Under the pieces are notes generated by a model, which ran no database searches, was not told the DNA's origin, and saw nothing but the letters and a program-made list of their open reading frames with translations. DNA of 59,484 nt from Alphaproteobacteria bacterium (GTDB taxonomy: Bacteria > Pseudomonadota > Alphaproteobacteria > SP197): NCBI GenBank assembly GCA_028277285.1, contig JANQGO010000221.1, positions 1 to 59,484 of the forward strand. The letters run 5' to 3'. Numbering within the stretch: position 1 is the stretch's first letter; each line of letters begins with the position of its first letter. Positions 1 through 8,539 of this stretch are shown piece after piece. The position numbers and the translations under genes were made by a program.

Positions 1-308
1 GCGATGACAAGCGGCGCGGTTTCGGAGACGAACGAGTTGGGCACCGGTTTCCACGACGGCCCGGCCGCCGCCACACAGGTAAGCCGGAGACATGCCGCCG
101 ACGTGCCGATGGGCAGCAACCGTCGCGCGTTCCGGCGGTTGACCGTCAGGTGGCGCGCCAGGTGTGGTGCGATCTGCGCCGTCCATGGCGGATCGGCCGT
201 CAACTGACGGCGCACGATCCACCACAGGACGAATGTCGCCGGTATGCCGAGGAGCCATAGCGGCCGCAAGAACCGAAAGGCGTCCAGCACGTCCATGATG
301 GCCGTCAT
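1..308 (-). CDS. VWA-domain membrane protein, BatB-like (N-terminal part; runs off the window)
   Basis: The frame opens with an ATG at 308 that overlaps the stop of the upstream VWA gene (ATGA) and stays open to base 1, giving about 102 residues. A hydrophobic N-terminal helix (RPLWLLGIPATFVLWW, near residues 15-30) is followed by a basic stretch and then AAGPSWKPVP, which resembles the segment just ahead of the von Willebrand A domain in BatB-type proteins. The metal-binding part would lie outside the window. Place in the operon (MoxR, DUF58, DUF4381, VWA, VWA) supports the call. Role in the family: membrane-anchored partner of a MoxR AAA+ ATPase; substrate unknown. Confidence 0.7.
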   Translation of the reverse strand, partial: MTAIMDVLDAFRFLRPLWLLGIPATFVLWWIVRRQLTADPPWTAQIAPHLARHLTVNRRNARRLLPIGTSAACLRLTCVAAAGPSWKPVPNSFVSETAPLVI

Positions 309-1288
309 GCCGCGACCTTCCGCCGTGGCCAGAGCGTGAGCCCCGCCAAGGTCACGAACACAAGCACAAAGGCCGCCATCAGCGGCACATGGATCAGGGA
401 CTGGCGCGGCCGGTACGAGACGGTCTTGACGATCTGGGGTTCCAGGCTGTCGATCTCGGCATACACGGCCTCCAAGCCGTCGATATCGTCGGCCTGGAAG
501 AAAAGCCCGTCCGCTTTGTCGGCAATCTGACGCAGGGCGTCGTAATCGACCCGGTTCTCGCCCGCGGCGTTGGGGTCGCCGACGCCGATGGCGATGATCT
601 TGACGCCGTTCTGCGCGGCGATGTCGGCCGCGTTCAACGGCGTCATGCGGCTGTTCGTGTCGGCGCCGTCGGTCAGGAGGACCAGAAGCCGTTCCTCGAC
701 CTCGCTCGCCTCAAACGTCTGGATCGCCAGACCGATGGCATCGCCGATCGCGGTGTGCGGCCCCGCCATGGCGACCTCCGTCGCGTCGAGCAGGGCCCGG
801 GCGGTCGTCAAGTCGCGCGTGAACGGTGCCTGGATATAGGCGCGCGTGCCGAAGACGATCAGGCCGATCCGGTCGCCCTCGCGCCGGTCGATGAAGTCGC
901 CGACCACCTGTTTGACCGCATCGACACGCGAGATCGGATCGGCGCCTTGTGGAGCGAAGTCGCGCTGGTCCATGGATTGCGAGAGGTCGACGGCAAGGAT
1001 CAGATCGCGCGCCGTCTCGGTACGTTCGATTGGCTCGCCGGCCCATTGCGGACCGGCGAGCGCGATGACCAGAAGCAGCCAAGTGGTACTTGCCGCGATC
1101 ATCTGAACCGCGCGGCGGCGAAGGATCGCGGAGCCCTTGCGCGGCGTGATGCCTGTCGCGTCGACCACGGTGTCGAAAAACGGGACGCGGATCGCTGAGG
1201 TGGTCTCGCGTCGCGGCGGTGCCAGCCACCAGACAAGCAGCGGCAGGGGCGCGATCAGGAAGGCCCAGAGATGGTCAAACTCCAGCAT
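305..1288 (-). CDS. VWA-domain membrane protein, BatA-like
   Basis: This 327-residue protein has two N-terminal membrane helices (about residues 10-21 and 66-80), a von Willebrand A domain and a C-terminal helix near residues 300-318. The metal-ion-dependent adhesion site is visible as D101-x-S103-x-S105 (DLSQS), with a later LLTDGADTN motif supplying further ligands. This is the standard BatA/Aerotolerance-type arrangement. Its start overlaps the end of the DUF4381 gene by 14 bases and its stop overlaps the next VWA gene (ATGA), so it is translationally coupled on both sides. Family members work with a MoxR ATPase at the inner membrane in poorly defined chaperone or metal-insertion roles; the specific target cannot be told from sequence. 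Confidence 0.88.
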   Translation of the reverse strand: MLEFDHLWAFLIAPLPLLVWWLAPPRRETTSAIRVPFFDTVVDATGITPRKGSAILRRRAVQMIAASTTWLLLVIALAGPQWAGEPIERTETARDLILAVDLSQSMDQRDFAPQGADPISRVDAVKQVVGDFIDRREGDRIGLIVFGTRAYIQAPFTRDLTTARALLDATEVAMAGPHTAIGDAIGLAIQTFEASEVEERLLVLLTDGADTNSRMTPLNAADIAAQNGVKIIAIGVGDPNAAGENRVDYDALRQIADKADGLFFQADDIDGLEAVYAEIDSLEPQIVKTVSYRPRQSLIHVPLMAAFVLVFVTLAGLTLWPRRKVAA

Positions 1289-1778
1289 GATGGGCCCTGA
1301 TCCAGTGACGCGCCGTATTGATCAACGCGTTGTTGTCGGTGTCGTTCGCGGTCGTCTTGTAGGGTGCTGAGACCAGCAAGCGGCCGGGCCCGTCGCTGAA
1401 ACCGCGGCCATCGCTGCTCTGGACCAGGAAAGCAAGCCATGCGTCGCCGGTCAGCGAGGCAACGCGACGCCGGTCAAAGCGGGTCAGCGCCGTGCGTCGC
1501 AGGAGCTCGGCGACGCGCAAGGGCAAGTGGGGACCGGCCTCTGCCTGGATACGGTCGAGTTCGGCAAGCGCTTCGCGCCGGTACCGGTTCTGCTGCCGCC
1601 GCCGCAGCCAGCGCCAAGCGGCCAGGGCGGCCAGCAACACCACGATGAGCCCCAGCACCGCCCATGCGGTTGTCTGGGGCATCCACGCCACGGGCTCCGG
1701 CTCGACGACTGGGTTCATCCGGTCGAGCAGTTCGGTCAGCGACAGGCCTTCGAGGCTATCGGTCGCCTGATCGCTCAT
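1275..1778 (-). CDS. DUF4381 family membrane protein
   Basis: This 167-residue protein has one clear membrane helix (about residues 36-56) followed by a strongly basic stretch (RWLRRRQQNRYRR) and a soluble helical domain containing a TALTRFDRRRVASLTGDAWL segment. Size, topology and position between DUF58 and the BatA-like gene match DUF4381, a regular member of MoxR/VWA operons. I prefer the ATG at 1778 because it overlaps the DUF58 stop (ATGA); the longer open frame starting at 1886 lies inside DUF58. Function is unknown beyond its association with the MoxR-VWA system. Confidence 0.85.
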   Translation of the reverse strand: MSDQATDSLEGLSLTELLDRMNPVVEPEPVAWMPQTTAWAVLGLIVVLLAALAAWRWLRRRQQNRYRREALAELDRIQAEAGPHLPLRVAELLRRTALTRFDRRRVASLTGDAWLAFLVQSSDGRGFSDGPGRLLVSAPYKTTANDTDNNALINTARHWIRAHHAGV

Positions 1779-2737
1779 CGGATCGTCGTCGGCGCCACGG
1801 CGCGGCCCATCAGCCGCCGGATCTGACCGACGGTCTCCTCGCTGCTCGTCAGCGGCAGAACCGGGATGCCCAGCTCGCGTTCCCACGCCAAGATCTGCTG
1901 CACGCGTCCGGCGGCGACCTGATGGAGCGACTGGTGGACGTTGCCGTCTCGCGTGTCGATTTCCGCTTGGAGGTCGCCGTCGCTGACCACAAGCCGCAGA
2001 TCACGCGGCAACTCCTGCGCCATCGGATCGGTGACGACGATCAGGATCAGGTTGTTGTGGCGGGCGAGGCCGGACAGCACCCGACGGGTATTGGCGCCGA
2101 TGCCGTCGAAGTCGCTGAACACGAGGATTGTGTGATCGTGACGCGCGATGCGCGCGGCGGCTTCCAGCGGTCGGTCGATCGGCATCGGGTTGGCAACCGG
2201 CGGCAGATCGGCACGGAGCGCGCGGTTGCCGTTGACGATCGCTTTCAAGACCCCGTTCAGCGCGCGTTGGGAGCGCTGCGGTCGGATCTCCACCATGTCG
2301 CGGTCGCCAAACACGATCCCGCCGACGCGATCGCCGGCGCGAAGGATGGCGAAACCGGCCATTGCCGCGGCTTCGGCCGCTGTCACCGACTTCAAGTTCA
2401 ACACCGACCCGAAAAACATCGACATCCGCTGATCGACAACGACCAGAGCAGGCCGGTCGCGCTCTTCGGTATAGACGCGAATGTGGGGTTCGCCGAGGCG
2501 CGCCGTCACCTTCCAGTCGATCGTGCGAATGTCATCGCCGGGCAGGTAGTTGCGGATCTCCTCGAAGTTGAGGCCTCTGCCGCGCAGTTTTGAAGCATGG
2601 CGACCGCTCAAGACGCTGCGGGACGGCTGGCGCGGCAGAAAACTGAGCTGTCGCGCCTTCCCCTCCAACCGCCTCAGGCTTTCGAGGCTGACATAAGCGC
2701 CCTGGCCGTCGTCGGGGGTAGGAGTTGCGTCGGCCAT
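1775..2737 (-). CDS. DUF58 domain-containing protein
   Basis: This 320-residue soluble protein carries the DUF58 signature around residues 66-80 (GDDIRTIDWKVTAR) followed by a VWA-like alpha/beta fold. The N-terminal segment RLEGKARQLSFLPRQPSRS is typical of the family. It sits 7 bases downstream of the moxR stop and overlaps the DUF4381 start. DUF58 proteins are constant partners of MoxR ATPases and are thought to form VWA-like scaffolds, with no established activity. If moxR is inactive, this gene would be expressed without its ATPase partner. Confidence 0.9.
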   Translation of the reverse strand: MADATPTPDDGQGAYVSLESLRRLEGKARQLSFLPRQPSRSVLSGRHASKLRGRGLNFEEIRNYLPGDDIRTIDWKVTARLGEPHIRVYTEERDRPALVVVDQRMSMFFGSVLNLKSVTAAEAAAMAGFAILRAGDRVGGIVFGDRDMVEIRPQRSQRALNGVLKAIVNGNRALRADLPPVANPMPIDRPLEAAARIARHDHTILVFSDFDGIGANTRRVLSGLARHNNLILIVVTDPMAQELPRDLRLVVSDGDLQAEIDTRDGNVHQSLHQVAAGRVQQILAWERELGIPVLPLTSSEETVGQIRRLMGRAVAPTTIR

Positions 2738-2744
2738 CGCGGAG

Positions 2745-3761
2745 CTAGGGCAGGGCGACCTGGACGATGATGTCGTCGATCACGCGGTCGGTGGTCATGC
2801 CCTCGCCCTGCGCTTCATAGGTCAGCGCGATGCGATGGCGCAGCACGTCGTGCATGATGGCGCGTACATCGTCGGGACCCACGAAGTCATGCCCCTTGAG
2901 CCAAGCAAAGGCGCGGCTTGCCCGGTCGAGCGATAGCGACGCGCGCGGACTGGCGCCGACCTCGATCCAGCGGGCGAGATCCTCGCTGTAACGGCGGGGG
3001 TCGCGGGTCGCCCAGACGATATCGACGATGTACTGCTTGATGGCGTCGGAGACATGTAGCCCGGCGATGTCCCGGCGGGCGGCGAAGACCGCATCCTGCG
3101 GGATCGGTTCAAGGGTCGTCGCCGGTTTCTGCTGATCGTCATCATCGCCGCCACGATCAGCGGCGAGACCTGCCGCGTGCCGCTCTTCGCCGCGCACCAG
3201 CTCGATCACGTCGCCCTCCTCGGCGGGCAAGGGATAGGTGATCAGGACTTTCATCAGGAACCGGTCCATCTGCGCTTCGGGCAGGGGATAGGTGCCTTCC
3301 TACTCGATGGGGTTCTGTGTCGCCATGACCATGAACAGCGGCGGCAAGGCATGGGTCGTTCCGGCGACGGTAACCTGCCGTTCTTCCATCGCCTCCAACA
3401 AAGCGGCCTGAACCTTGGCGGGCGCGCGGTTGATCTCATCGGCGAGCACGATGTTGGCGAAGATGGGGCCGGGCTCGAACCGGAACTCACCCTTGCCGCC
3501 GGCGGCATAGTAAACCTCGGTGCCGGTCACGTCCGACGGCAGCAGGTCCGGTGTGAACTGGATCCGGTTGAAGGCGGCGTCCATGTTGATCGCCAGCGCC
3601 TTGATCGCCCGCGTCTTCGCGAGGCCCGGCAGGCCTTCGACGAGCAGGTTGCCGTTCGCCAGAATGCCGACCACCAGGCGTTCGACCACATCGGTTTGTC
3701 CGATGATTGCGCGGCCCATGCGCGCCACAAGGTCGTTGATCTGGTCGCGTGCGTTGTCCAT
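2745..3761 (-). pseudogene. MoxR family AAA+ ATPase interrupted by an in-frame amber codon
   Basis: Read through one TAG, this is a full-length MoxR ATPase (338 codons from the ATG at 3761; a TTG at 3779 is possible). Walker A GLPGLAKT is at residues 43-50, Walker B IVLADE near 104-109, and the sensor-1 asparagine is in MATQNP near 150. The next residues should read [13 protein letters not shown]; here codon 154 (3302-3300) is TAG instead of a glutamine codon, in the same frame, with no indel. Both halves are otherwise well conserved. A single CAG-to-TAG change explains it. The product would stop just after sensor 1 and lose sensor 2 and the lid. A recent nonsense mutation or a sequence error fits best; TAG ends several neighbouring genes, so it is a normal stop here. 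Confidence 0.88.
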
Positions 3762-3842
3762 GGCCCTGTCGTCCGTCAAGTCATCGCCGTCGCCGCTGCC
3801 GCCCGAGCCTCTCGACCAAGCCGTGTCCGAGCATCGGGCTGC

Positions 3843-3875
3843 GCCCCGATCATCCGGTCAGGGATGGATCGGGGC
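3843..3875. terminator. Strong hairpin downstream of the sulfatase gene
   Basis: GCCCCGATC at 3843-3851 is the exact reverse complement of GATCGGGGC at 3867-3875. The stem extends inward through ATCC/GGAT with one bulged G, leaving a loop of about six bases. It lies between the sulfatase stop (3908) and the moxR start, in the direction of sulfatase transcription. There is no T-run after it, so it may be a transcript-stabilising or Rho-assisted end rather than a classical terminator. Confidence 0.45.
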
Positions 3876-3907
3876 ATAACCGGCCAACATGGTCGACGGT
3901 AGACGCC

Positions 3908-5458
3908 CTATTGCGCCGTGCCGCGCGCCATTTGCTCCATGACCTGATCGATCGTGAAGCTGGCCGGCGTCTGGCGCGGCGGGAACTCCTGGAACGTCGC
4001 CAGGAAGTTGCCGACGATCACCTGGGCCGGCACGAATACAAAGGCCCGGCGCACGAGCCAGTCGTCATAGTATGACGACACGTGGTCGGCCAGTTCGAAG
4101 GGATCCGAACGCAGATTGAAGAGTTTGGGCAGCCTCAAGAAGATGAACGGCTCGCCCCAAACGTCGAAACCTTCGGCGCGCTGTTCGGCGAACACGACCT
4201 TCCAATCCTCATAACGCAGGCACAGCAGATCGCCGGTATCGGAGAAATAGAAGAACTCCTTGCGCGGACTCTCGTCGACCTCGCCCTTGAAGTAGGGCAG
4301 GAAGTTGTAGCCGTCGAGATGAACCTTGAACGTCTTGTCGCCGGCCGTGTAACCGGTCAGCAATTGCTCTTTCAGATCCGGAATGCCAACCGCCGCGGCG
4401 ATCGTGGGCATCCAGTCCAGATGCGAGATGATGTCGTTCGACACCGTGCCCGGCTCGATCACGCCCGGCCACTTGACGAGCAACGGCACGCGATAGCCGC
4501 CTTCCCAGTTCTCGTTCTTCTCGCCGCGAAACGGCGTCGTGCCGCCATCGGGCCACGAAAAAACCTCCGCGCCGTTATCGGTCGAGTACATCACCATCGT
4601 GTTGTCGGCGATGCCCAACGCGTCGACCTTGTCGAGCAGCTGACCGACGTGACCGTCATGCTCGACCATGCCGTCGGCGTAGATGCCGTACCCCGTAACG
4701 CCTTGGCTCTCCGGTTTCAGATGCGTGAAGATGTGCATCCGCGTGGAGTTGAACCAAAGAAAGAAAGGCTTCTGTTGGTCGTTGGCACGATCGAGAAAAT
4801 CCAAGGCCGCGGCCAGGAACTCTTCATCCACGGTCTCCATGCGGTTCGATGTTAGGGGACCGGTGTCCTGAATCTCGCCGTCGGCCGAGGCCTTGAGGAC
4901 GCCGCGCGGTCCGAAGTTTTCGGCGAACTCCGGGTTCTGCGGGTAGTCGATGTTCTCCGGTTCTTCCTCGGCATTCAAATGGTAGAGGTTGCCGAAGAAC
5001 TCGTCGAAACCATGGTTGGTCGGCAGCATTTCATCGCGGTCGCCCAGATGGTTCTTGCCGAACTGGCCGGTCATGTAACCCAGCGGCTTCAGGATCTCCG
5101 CGATGGTCGGATCCTCGGGCTGCAGGCCGGGCTCGGAACCGGGCAGGCCGACCTTCGTCAGACCGGTGCGGAATGGCGACTGGCCCGTGATGAAGGCTGC
5201 ACGCCCCGCCGTGCATGATTGTTCGCCATAGTTGTCGGTGAACAACATGCCTTCATTGGCGATGCGGTCGATGTTGGGCGTTGAGTAACCCATGATGCCG
5301 TTGTTGTAGGCCGAGATATTGAACCAGCCGATATCATCGCCCCAGATGATGAGAAAGTTCGGCTTATCCTCTTGCGCGCTCGTTGGCTGCGCGATTGCAA
5401 TGGCGGCAATTGTCACAAGTAGTGACAGCGCCCTGGTCTTCCACCTTGATGACAACAC
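3908..5458 (-). CDS. Secreted type-I sulfatase (arylsulfatase family)
   Basis: The product is a sulfatase that should hydrolyse sulfate esters in the periplasm or outside the cell. From the GTG at 5458 it has 516 residues, beginning with a signal peptide (residues 1-28, cleavage near SAQ). Metal-binding aspartates appear in WGDDIGW (about 40-45), and the formylglycine motif is C82-T-A-G-R86 (CxAxR), a cysteine-type site that needs a formylglycine-generating enzyme; none is in the window. A downstream NHGFDEFFG segment and STDNGAE motif also fit the family. I chose the GTG at 5458 because AGGGGGG lies just ahead of it; an upstream GTG at 5497 would add 13 residues. The natural substrate cannot be told. 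Confidence 0.9.
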   Translation of the reverse strand: MLSSRWKTRALSLLVTIAAIAIAQPTSAQEDKPNFLIIWGDDIGWFNISAYNNGIMGYSTPNIDRIANEGMLFTDNYGEQSCTAGRAAFITGQSPFRTGLTKVGLPGSEPGLQPEDPTIAEILKPLGYMTGQFGKNHLGDRDEMLPTNHGFDEFFGNLYHLNAEEEPENIDYPQNPEFAENFGPRGVLKASADGEIQDTGPLTSNRMETVDEEFLAAALDFLDRANDQQKPFFLWFNSTRMHIFTHLKPESQGVTGYGIYADGMVEHDGHVGQLLDKVDALGIADNTMVMYSTDNGAEVFSWPDGGTTPFRGEKNENWEGGYRVPLLVKWPGVIEPGTVSNDIISHLDWMPTIAAAVGIPDLKEQLLTGYTAGDKTFKVHLDGYNFLPYFKGEVDESPRKEFFYFSDTGDLLCLRYEDWKVVFAEQRAEGFDVWGEPFIFLRLPKLFNLRSDPFELADHVSSYYDDWLVRRAFVFVPAQVIVGNFLATFQEFPPRQTPASFTIDQVMEQMARGTAQ

Positions 5459-5795
5459 AACATCCCCCCTGATGTTGACTAGCATTCGCAACAACACTGT
5501 TGCAGGTCAGGAAACAAAAACGAATCAGTTTACATTTTTTTCATTATGTCCCTCTGTCCGTAACTAATCACTTCATCGGAAAGGACGCAATCGGCAAACC
5601 GCTTTGATCGCGACGCCGATCTGTGCCGCAACGTTCAACTGCGGCGCGCAAAACGCCGTGCGTCTTTCGTCTTGTCGCGCAAAGCACTGCCTGTAAGCAT
5701 CATCACAACGCTGGGGGAACAGGTCCGCAAGGCCTGCGGCGCAACCAATCAATAACGACCGCCAATCAGGTTGGGACTAAGAAGGGGGCAGCGTT
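5459..5795. other. Divergent intergenic region between the sulfatase and the outer-membrane-type gene
   Basis: This 337-base stretch holds no convincing gene. It is AT-richer than its surroundings around 5505-5560, with a T-run near 5530, as expected of promoter DNA for the minus-strand sulfatase. A 6-base inverted repeat, GCAACA at 5488-5493 and TGTTGC at 5498-5503, lies about 30 bases ahead of the preferred sulfatase start and could be an operator. I see no clear sigma-70 pair for the plus-strand gene. Confidence 0.5.
5488..5503. promoter_or_regulatory. Inverted repeat ahead of the sulfatase start
   Basis: GCAACA and TGTTGC are perfect complements separated by ACAC. The symmetry and position upstream of the sulfatase start at 5458 suggest a binding site for a dimeric regulator, but no regulator is encoded next to it and the arms are short, so this is tentative. 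Confidence 0.3.
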
Positions 5796-6632
5796 ATGGT
5801 TCGTTGGTTCATCACCGGCACGATGCTTACGGCTTTGTCGTTGGCAGCGGTGCTGGTTGCCGTACCGGCACGCGCTCAAGATGAGACCGCGAACACCGGT
5901 CGGGACGACTGGCAGTTCGATGCCAGTGCCTATCTGTTTGCGAGCGCGATAACAGGCGATGTCGGCGTGGGACCCGTCACGACCGATGTCGATGTCAGCT
6001 TCGGCGACATCCTCGAAAACCTCGAGGGCGGCATCATGGGATACGGTCAGGCCAGGAGGGGACCGTGGTCCCTCATTCTTGATGCCGCCTACCTTAGGGT
6101 CACGGCCGACAACGAGCTGGCCTCGGCGGGCGGTCCCCTAAGCGTCAACCTTGATGTCGACCTGAAGCAGACCATCCTCGCCGGCTATGGTGGTTATCGC
6201 GTTTACGATCGTCCTTGGAGCGCGAACGCCCGGGACGGCATCGGCGTCGCGGTCGACCTGCTTGGCGGCGCGCGCTACAACCGCGTCGTCACGGAACTGG
6301 ATGCGCGCGCAGCGATCCTGGGACTGACGACATCGGCGCAAAGGGACCGGACCGTTGACTGGGTCGATCCTGTTGTGGGCGTTCGTGCCGTCATCGTGCC
6401 GGCGCGCCAATGGCGGGTGACGTTGTGGGGCGATTACGGCGGCTTTGATGTCGGCGCTGACTCGACCTGGCAGTTGATCGGTCTCGTCGGCTATACGTTC
6501 GACAACGGCGTTGATCTGTTCGGGGGCTATCGCGCCTACGCGTTCGACTATAGCGAGGGCAGCGGCAGCTCCAGGTTGGATCTGGACCTCACGTATGCCG
6601 GTCCCTTGGTCGGCGTCGGGTTCCGGTTCTAA
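5796..6632 (+). CDS. Putative outer-membrane beta-barrel protein
   Basis: The 278-residue product begins with a signal peptide (residues 1-27, cleavage after ARA) and then alternates short amphipathic strands rich in Gly, Tyr, Trp and Asp, ending in VGVGFRF. A terminal phenylalanine preceded by alternating hydrophobics is the usual recognition signal of barrels inserted by BamA. The segments WQFDASAYLFAS near residue 38 and DNGVDLFGGYRAYAFDY near 235 read as barrel strands. An AAGGGGG ribosome-binding site precedes the ATG. I cannot assign a named porin family or a substrate. It stands alone, divergent from the sulfatase. Confidence 0.72.
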   Translation: MVRWFITGTMLTALSLAAVLVAVPARAQDETANTGRDDWQFDASAYLFASAITGDVGVGPVTTDVDVSFGDILENLEGGIMGYGQARRGPWSLILDAAYLRVTADNELASAGGPLSVNLDVDLKQTILAGYGGYRVYDRPWSANARDGIGVAVDLLGGARYNRVVTELDARAAILGLTTSAQRDRTVDWVDPVVGVRAVIVPARQWRVTLWGDYGGFDVGADSTWQLIGLVGYTFDNGVDLFGGYRAYAFDYSEGSGSSRLDLDLTYAGPLVGVGFRF

Positions 6633-6926
6633 GCGCCCGCTCGAAACGCTTCGGCGATCCCGGCCAGAGAGCGCTGCTCTCCGACGACATGCTGGAAGCC
6701 GAACACTACAGCCTCACGATGGGTGGCTGCGGCACATCCGATGCCGCGCCGGGTGACTGTGCCGAGGGGCTTGTCGCGGAAGCCCGTGCAACGACGACAC
6801 AAGGCTATCTAACGCGTAAGGTCGAAAATGCATGGTCACGCTGATTGGCTGCGACGCTAAGATCGATCAGCCTGTCTCGGTCGTGTTGAGAGAGTTTCAG
6901 TCCGCTTTCATCGGGATGATCAATCC
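6633..6926. other. Intergenic region without a supported gene
   Basis: This 294-base gap precedes the acyl-CoA dehydrogenase. A 51-codon frame (6689-6844, plus strand, beginning MLEAEHYSLT) is open but has no clear ribosome-binding site and no family I recognise, so I do not call it. The remainder probably carries the promoter of the next gene. Confidence 0.4.
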
Positions 6927-8093
6927 ATGACACTCGAGCTAACAGACACGCAGGCCATGATTGGCGATCTGACCGAGAAGGTCTGCGCTGATTTTGACGA
7001 TGCGTTCTGGCGCGAACGTGACGAGACCGGGACGTTCCCGGAGGCGTTCTATCGCGCGGTGGCCGCGGCCGGGCTCCTGGGTGTGGCGATGCCCGACCGG
7101 TTTGGCGGCTCGGGGCTCGGGATATCAGAAGCGGCCGTAATGATGGAGGCTATCGCCCGGTCCGGCGCCGGCATGGCCGGCGCATCGTCGGTCCACATGA
7201 ACATCTTCGGTCTTCAGCCCGTCGTGGTGTTCGGCACCGACGCGCAGAAGGCCCGCATGTTGCCGCCACTGATCACAGGGCAAGAGAAGGCGTGCTTCGC
7301 GGTCACCGAACCGGACGCAGGCCTGAACACCACGCAGATCAAGACGTTCGCCCGGAAGGAAGGCGATACCTATCTCCTCAAGGGCCAGAAAATCTGGATC
7401 TCGACAGCGCAGGTCGCGGACCGCGCCCTGATCCTGGCGCGCACGACACACCTGGACGATGTCCGGAAGAAGACCGAGGGTCTTAGTCTCTTCTATACGC
7501 GCCTCGACCGCGACCACGTGACGGCGACCGAGATCCCGAAGCTGGGCCGCCATGCGGTCGATTCCAATGTCGTCTTCTTCGATGACCTGCCGATCCATGA
7601 AGACGACCTGATCGGCAGAGAGGGCGACGGTTTTTCCATGATCCTCCACGGCCTCAATCCGGAGCGCATTCTCATCGCCGCCGAAGCCGTCGGTCTGGGA
7701 CGGGCGGCGCTCCATGCGGCAGCCGAATATGCGAAGCAGCGCGTCGTCTTCGACCGCGCGATCGGCATGAACCAGGGTATCCAGCATCCGCTGGCGCATT
7801 GCTGGATGAACCTTGAGGCCGCCTTCCTGATGACCCTGCAGGCCGCGGCCCTCTACGATGCCGGCAAGCCCTGCGGCGCCGAGGCGAACAGCGCGAAGTA
7901 CCTGGCGGCGGAGGCGTCTTTCAGGGCGTGCGAAACCGCGATCCAGACGCTGGGCGGCATGGGGTATGCGCGGGAATACAATGTCGAGCGGTATCTGCGT
8001 GAATCGCTGATCCCCCGCATTGCGCCGGTCAGCCCCCAGATGATCCTGAACTTCATAGCCGAGAAGATCCTCGGTCTGCCGCGGTCCTATTGA
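6927..8093 (+). CDS. Acyl-CoA dehydrogenase family protein
   Basis: The 388-residue flavoprotein should remove two hydrogens from an acyl-CoA, passing electrons to ETF. The three-part fold is clear: an N-terminal helical domain, a beta domain with FAVTEPDAG and WISTAQ (about residues 120-155) that binds FAD, and a C-terminal helical domain with a GGMGYAREY motif near 345. In the common subgroup the catalytic glutamate lies in a YEGTSE motif after this; here the equivalent reads RIAPVSPQMI, without glutamate. Together with the LGLPRSY tail this marks a separate ACAD subgroup whose base must lie elsewhere. Substrate is unknown. It is monocistronic and faces the mnh operon. Confidence 0.9.
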   Translation: MTLELTDTQAMIGDLTEKVCADFDDAFWRERDETGTFPEAFYRAVAAAGLLGVAMPDRFGGSGLGISEAAVMMEAIARSGAGMAGASSVHMNIFGLQPVVVFGTDAQKARMLPPLITGQEKACFAVTEPDAGLNTTQIKTFARKEGDTYLLKGQKIWISTAQVADRALILARTTHLDDVRKKTEGLSLFYTRLDRDHVTATEIPKLGRHAVDSNVVFFDDLPIHEDDLIGREGDGFSMILHGLNPERILIAAEAVGLGRAALHAAAEYAKQRVVFDRAIGMNQGIQHPLAHCWMNLEAAFLMTLQAAALYDAGKPCGAEANSAKYLAAEASFRACETAIQTLGGMGYAREYNVERYLRESLIPRIAPVSPQMILNFIAEKILGLPRSY

Positions 8094-8105
8094 TCATGAC
8101 GGTGA

Positions 8106-8121
8106 GCGGCCAGCAGGCCGC
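8106..8121. terminator. Hairpin between convergent acyl-CoA dehydrogenase and mnhG
   Basis: GCGGCC and GGCCGC pair perfectly around an AGCA loop, in the 83-base gap where two converging transcripts end. There is no T-run on either side, so it is only a candidate bidirectional terminator. Confidence 0.38.
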
Positions 8122-8176
8122 CTTGTCGGCACTGAAGGTGATCGATCGATCTCACCCGTACCTGCCGCAGTGCGGG

Positions 8177-8539
8177 TTATGGCGTGGGCTTCTCCGGCTT
8201 TTCGCCGCCGTTCTCCCGGTTGGCGCCCGCTAGTTCATCGATGGCCATGCCTTTCCACAAGGGCACGCCGGTGCGGTAGGCGGCACGTGCGATCATGTGG
8301 GCGGCGACGGGGGCGGTCAGCAGCAGGAAGACGATGGCGGCGATGGCACGCGCAACGATGCCGGTATCGCCAAAGTGGACGGCGACGGCGACCAGGATCA
8401 GGCCGCAGCCCAGCGTTCCCGCCTTGGTCGAGGCGTGCATGCGGATCAGGACGTCCGGCAAGCGCAACACGCCAAGCGCTGCTGCGAAAGCGAAGAGGCC
8501 GCCCAAGACAACCAGCACCGATGTGATGATGTCGATCAT
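8177..8539 (-). CDS. mnhG: Na+(K+)/H+ antiporter subunit G
   Basis: This 120-residue small membrane protein is the last gene of the mnh/mrp operon. It has three predicted membrane helices; the segment LGVLRLPDVLIRMHASTKAGTLG (about residues 22-44, shown here across a run of typical MnhG residues RLPD, MHASTK) is diagnostic of MnhG/PhaG. The start overlaps the mnhF stop (ATGA). Subunit G is required for assembly and activity of the multi-subunit Mrp complex. The hydrophilic C-terminal tail is family-typical in being variable. Confidence 0.9.
   Translation of the reverse strand: MIDIITSVLVVLGGLFAFAAALGVLRLPDVLIRMHASTKAGTLGCGLILVAVAVHFGDTGIVARAIAAIVFLLLTAPVAAHMIARAAYRTGVPLWKGMAIDELAGANRENGGEKPEKPTP

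Noticed and set aside
3300..3302. Amber codon in moxR as a pyrrolysine or reassigned codon
   Set aside because: The position is a conserved glutamine remote from any known Pyl chemistry, and TAG ends neighbouring genes such as those stopping at 20328, 25740, 28164 and 45238.
6689..6844. 51-codon open frame before the acyl-CoA dehydrogenase
   Set aside because: No clear ribosome-binding site, no recognisable domain, and composition does not stand out from chance.
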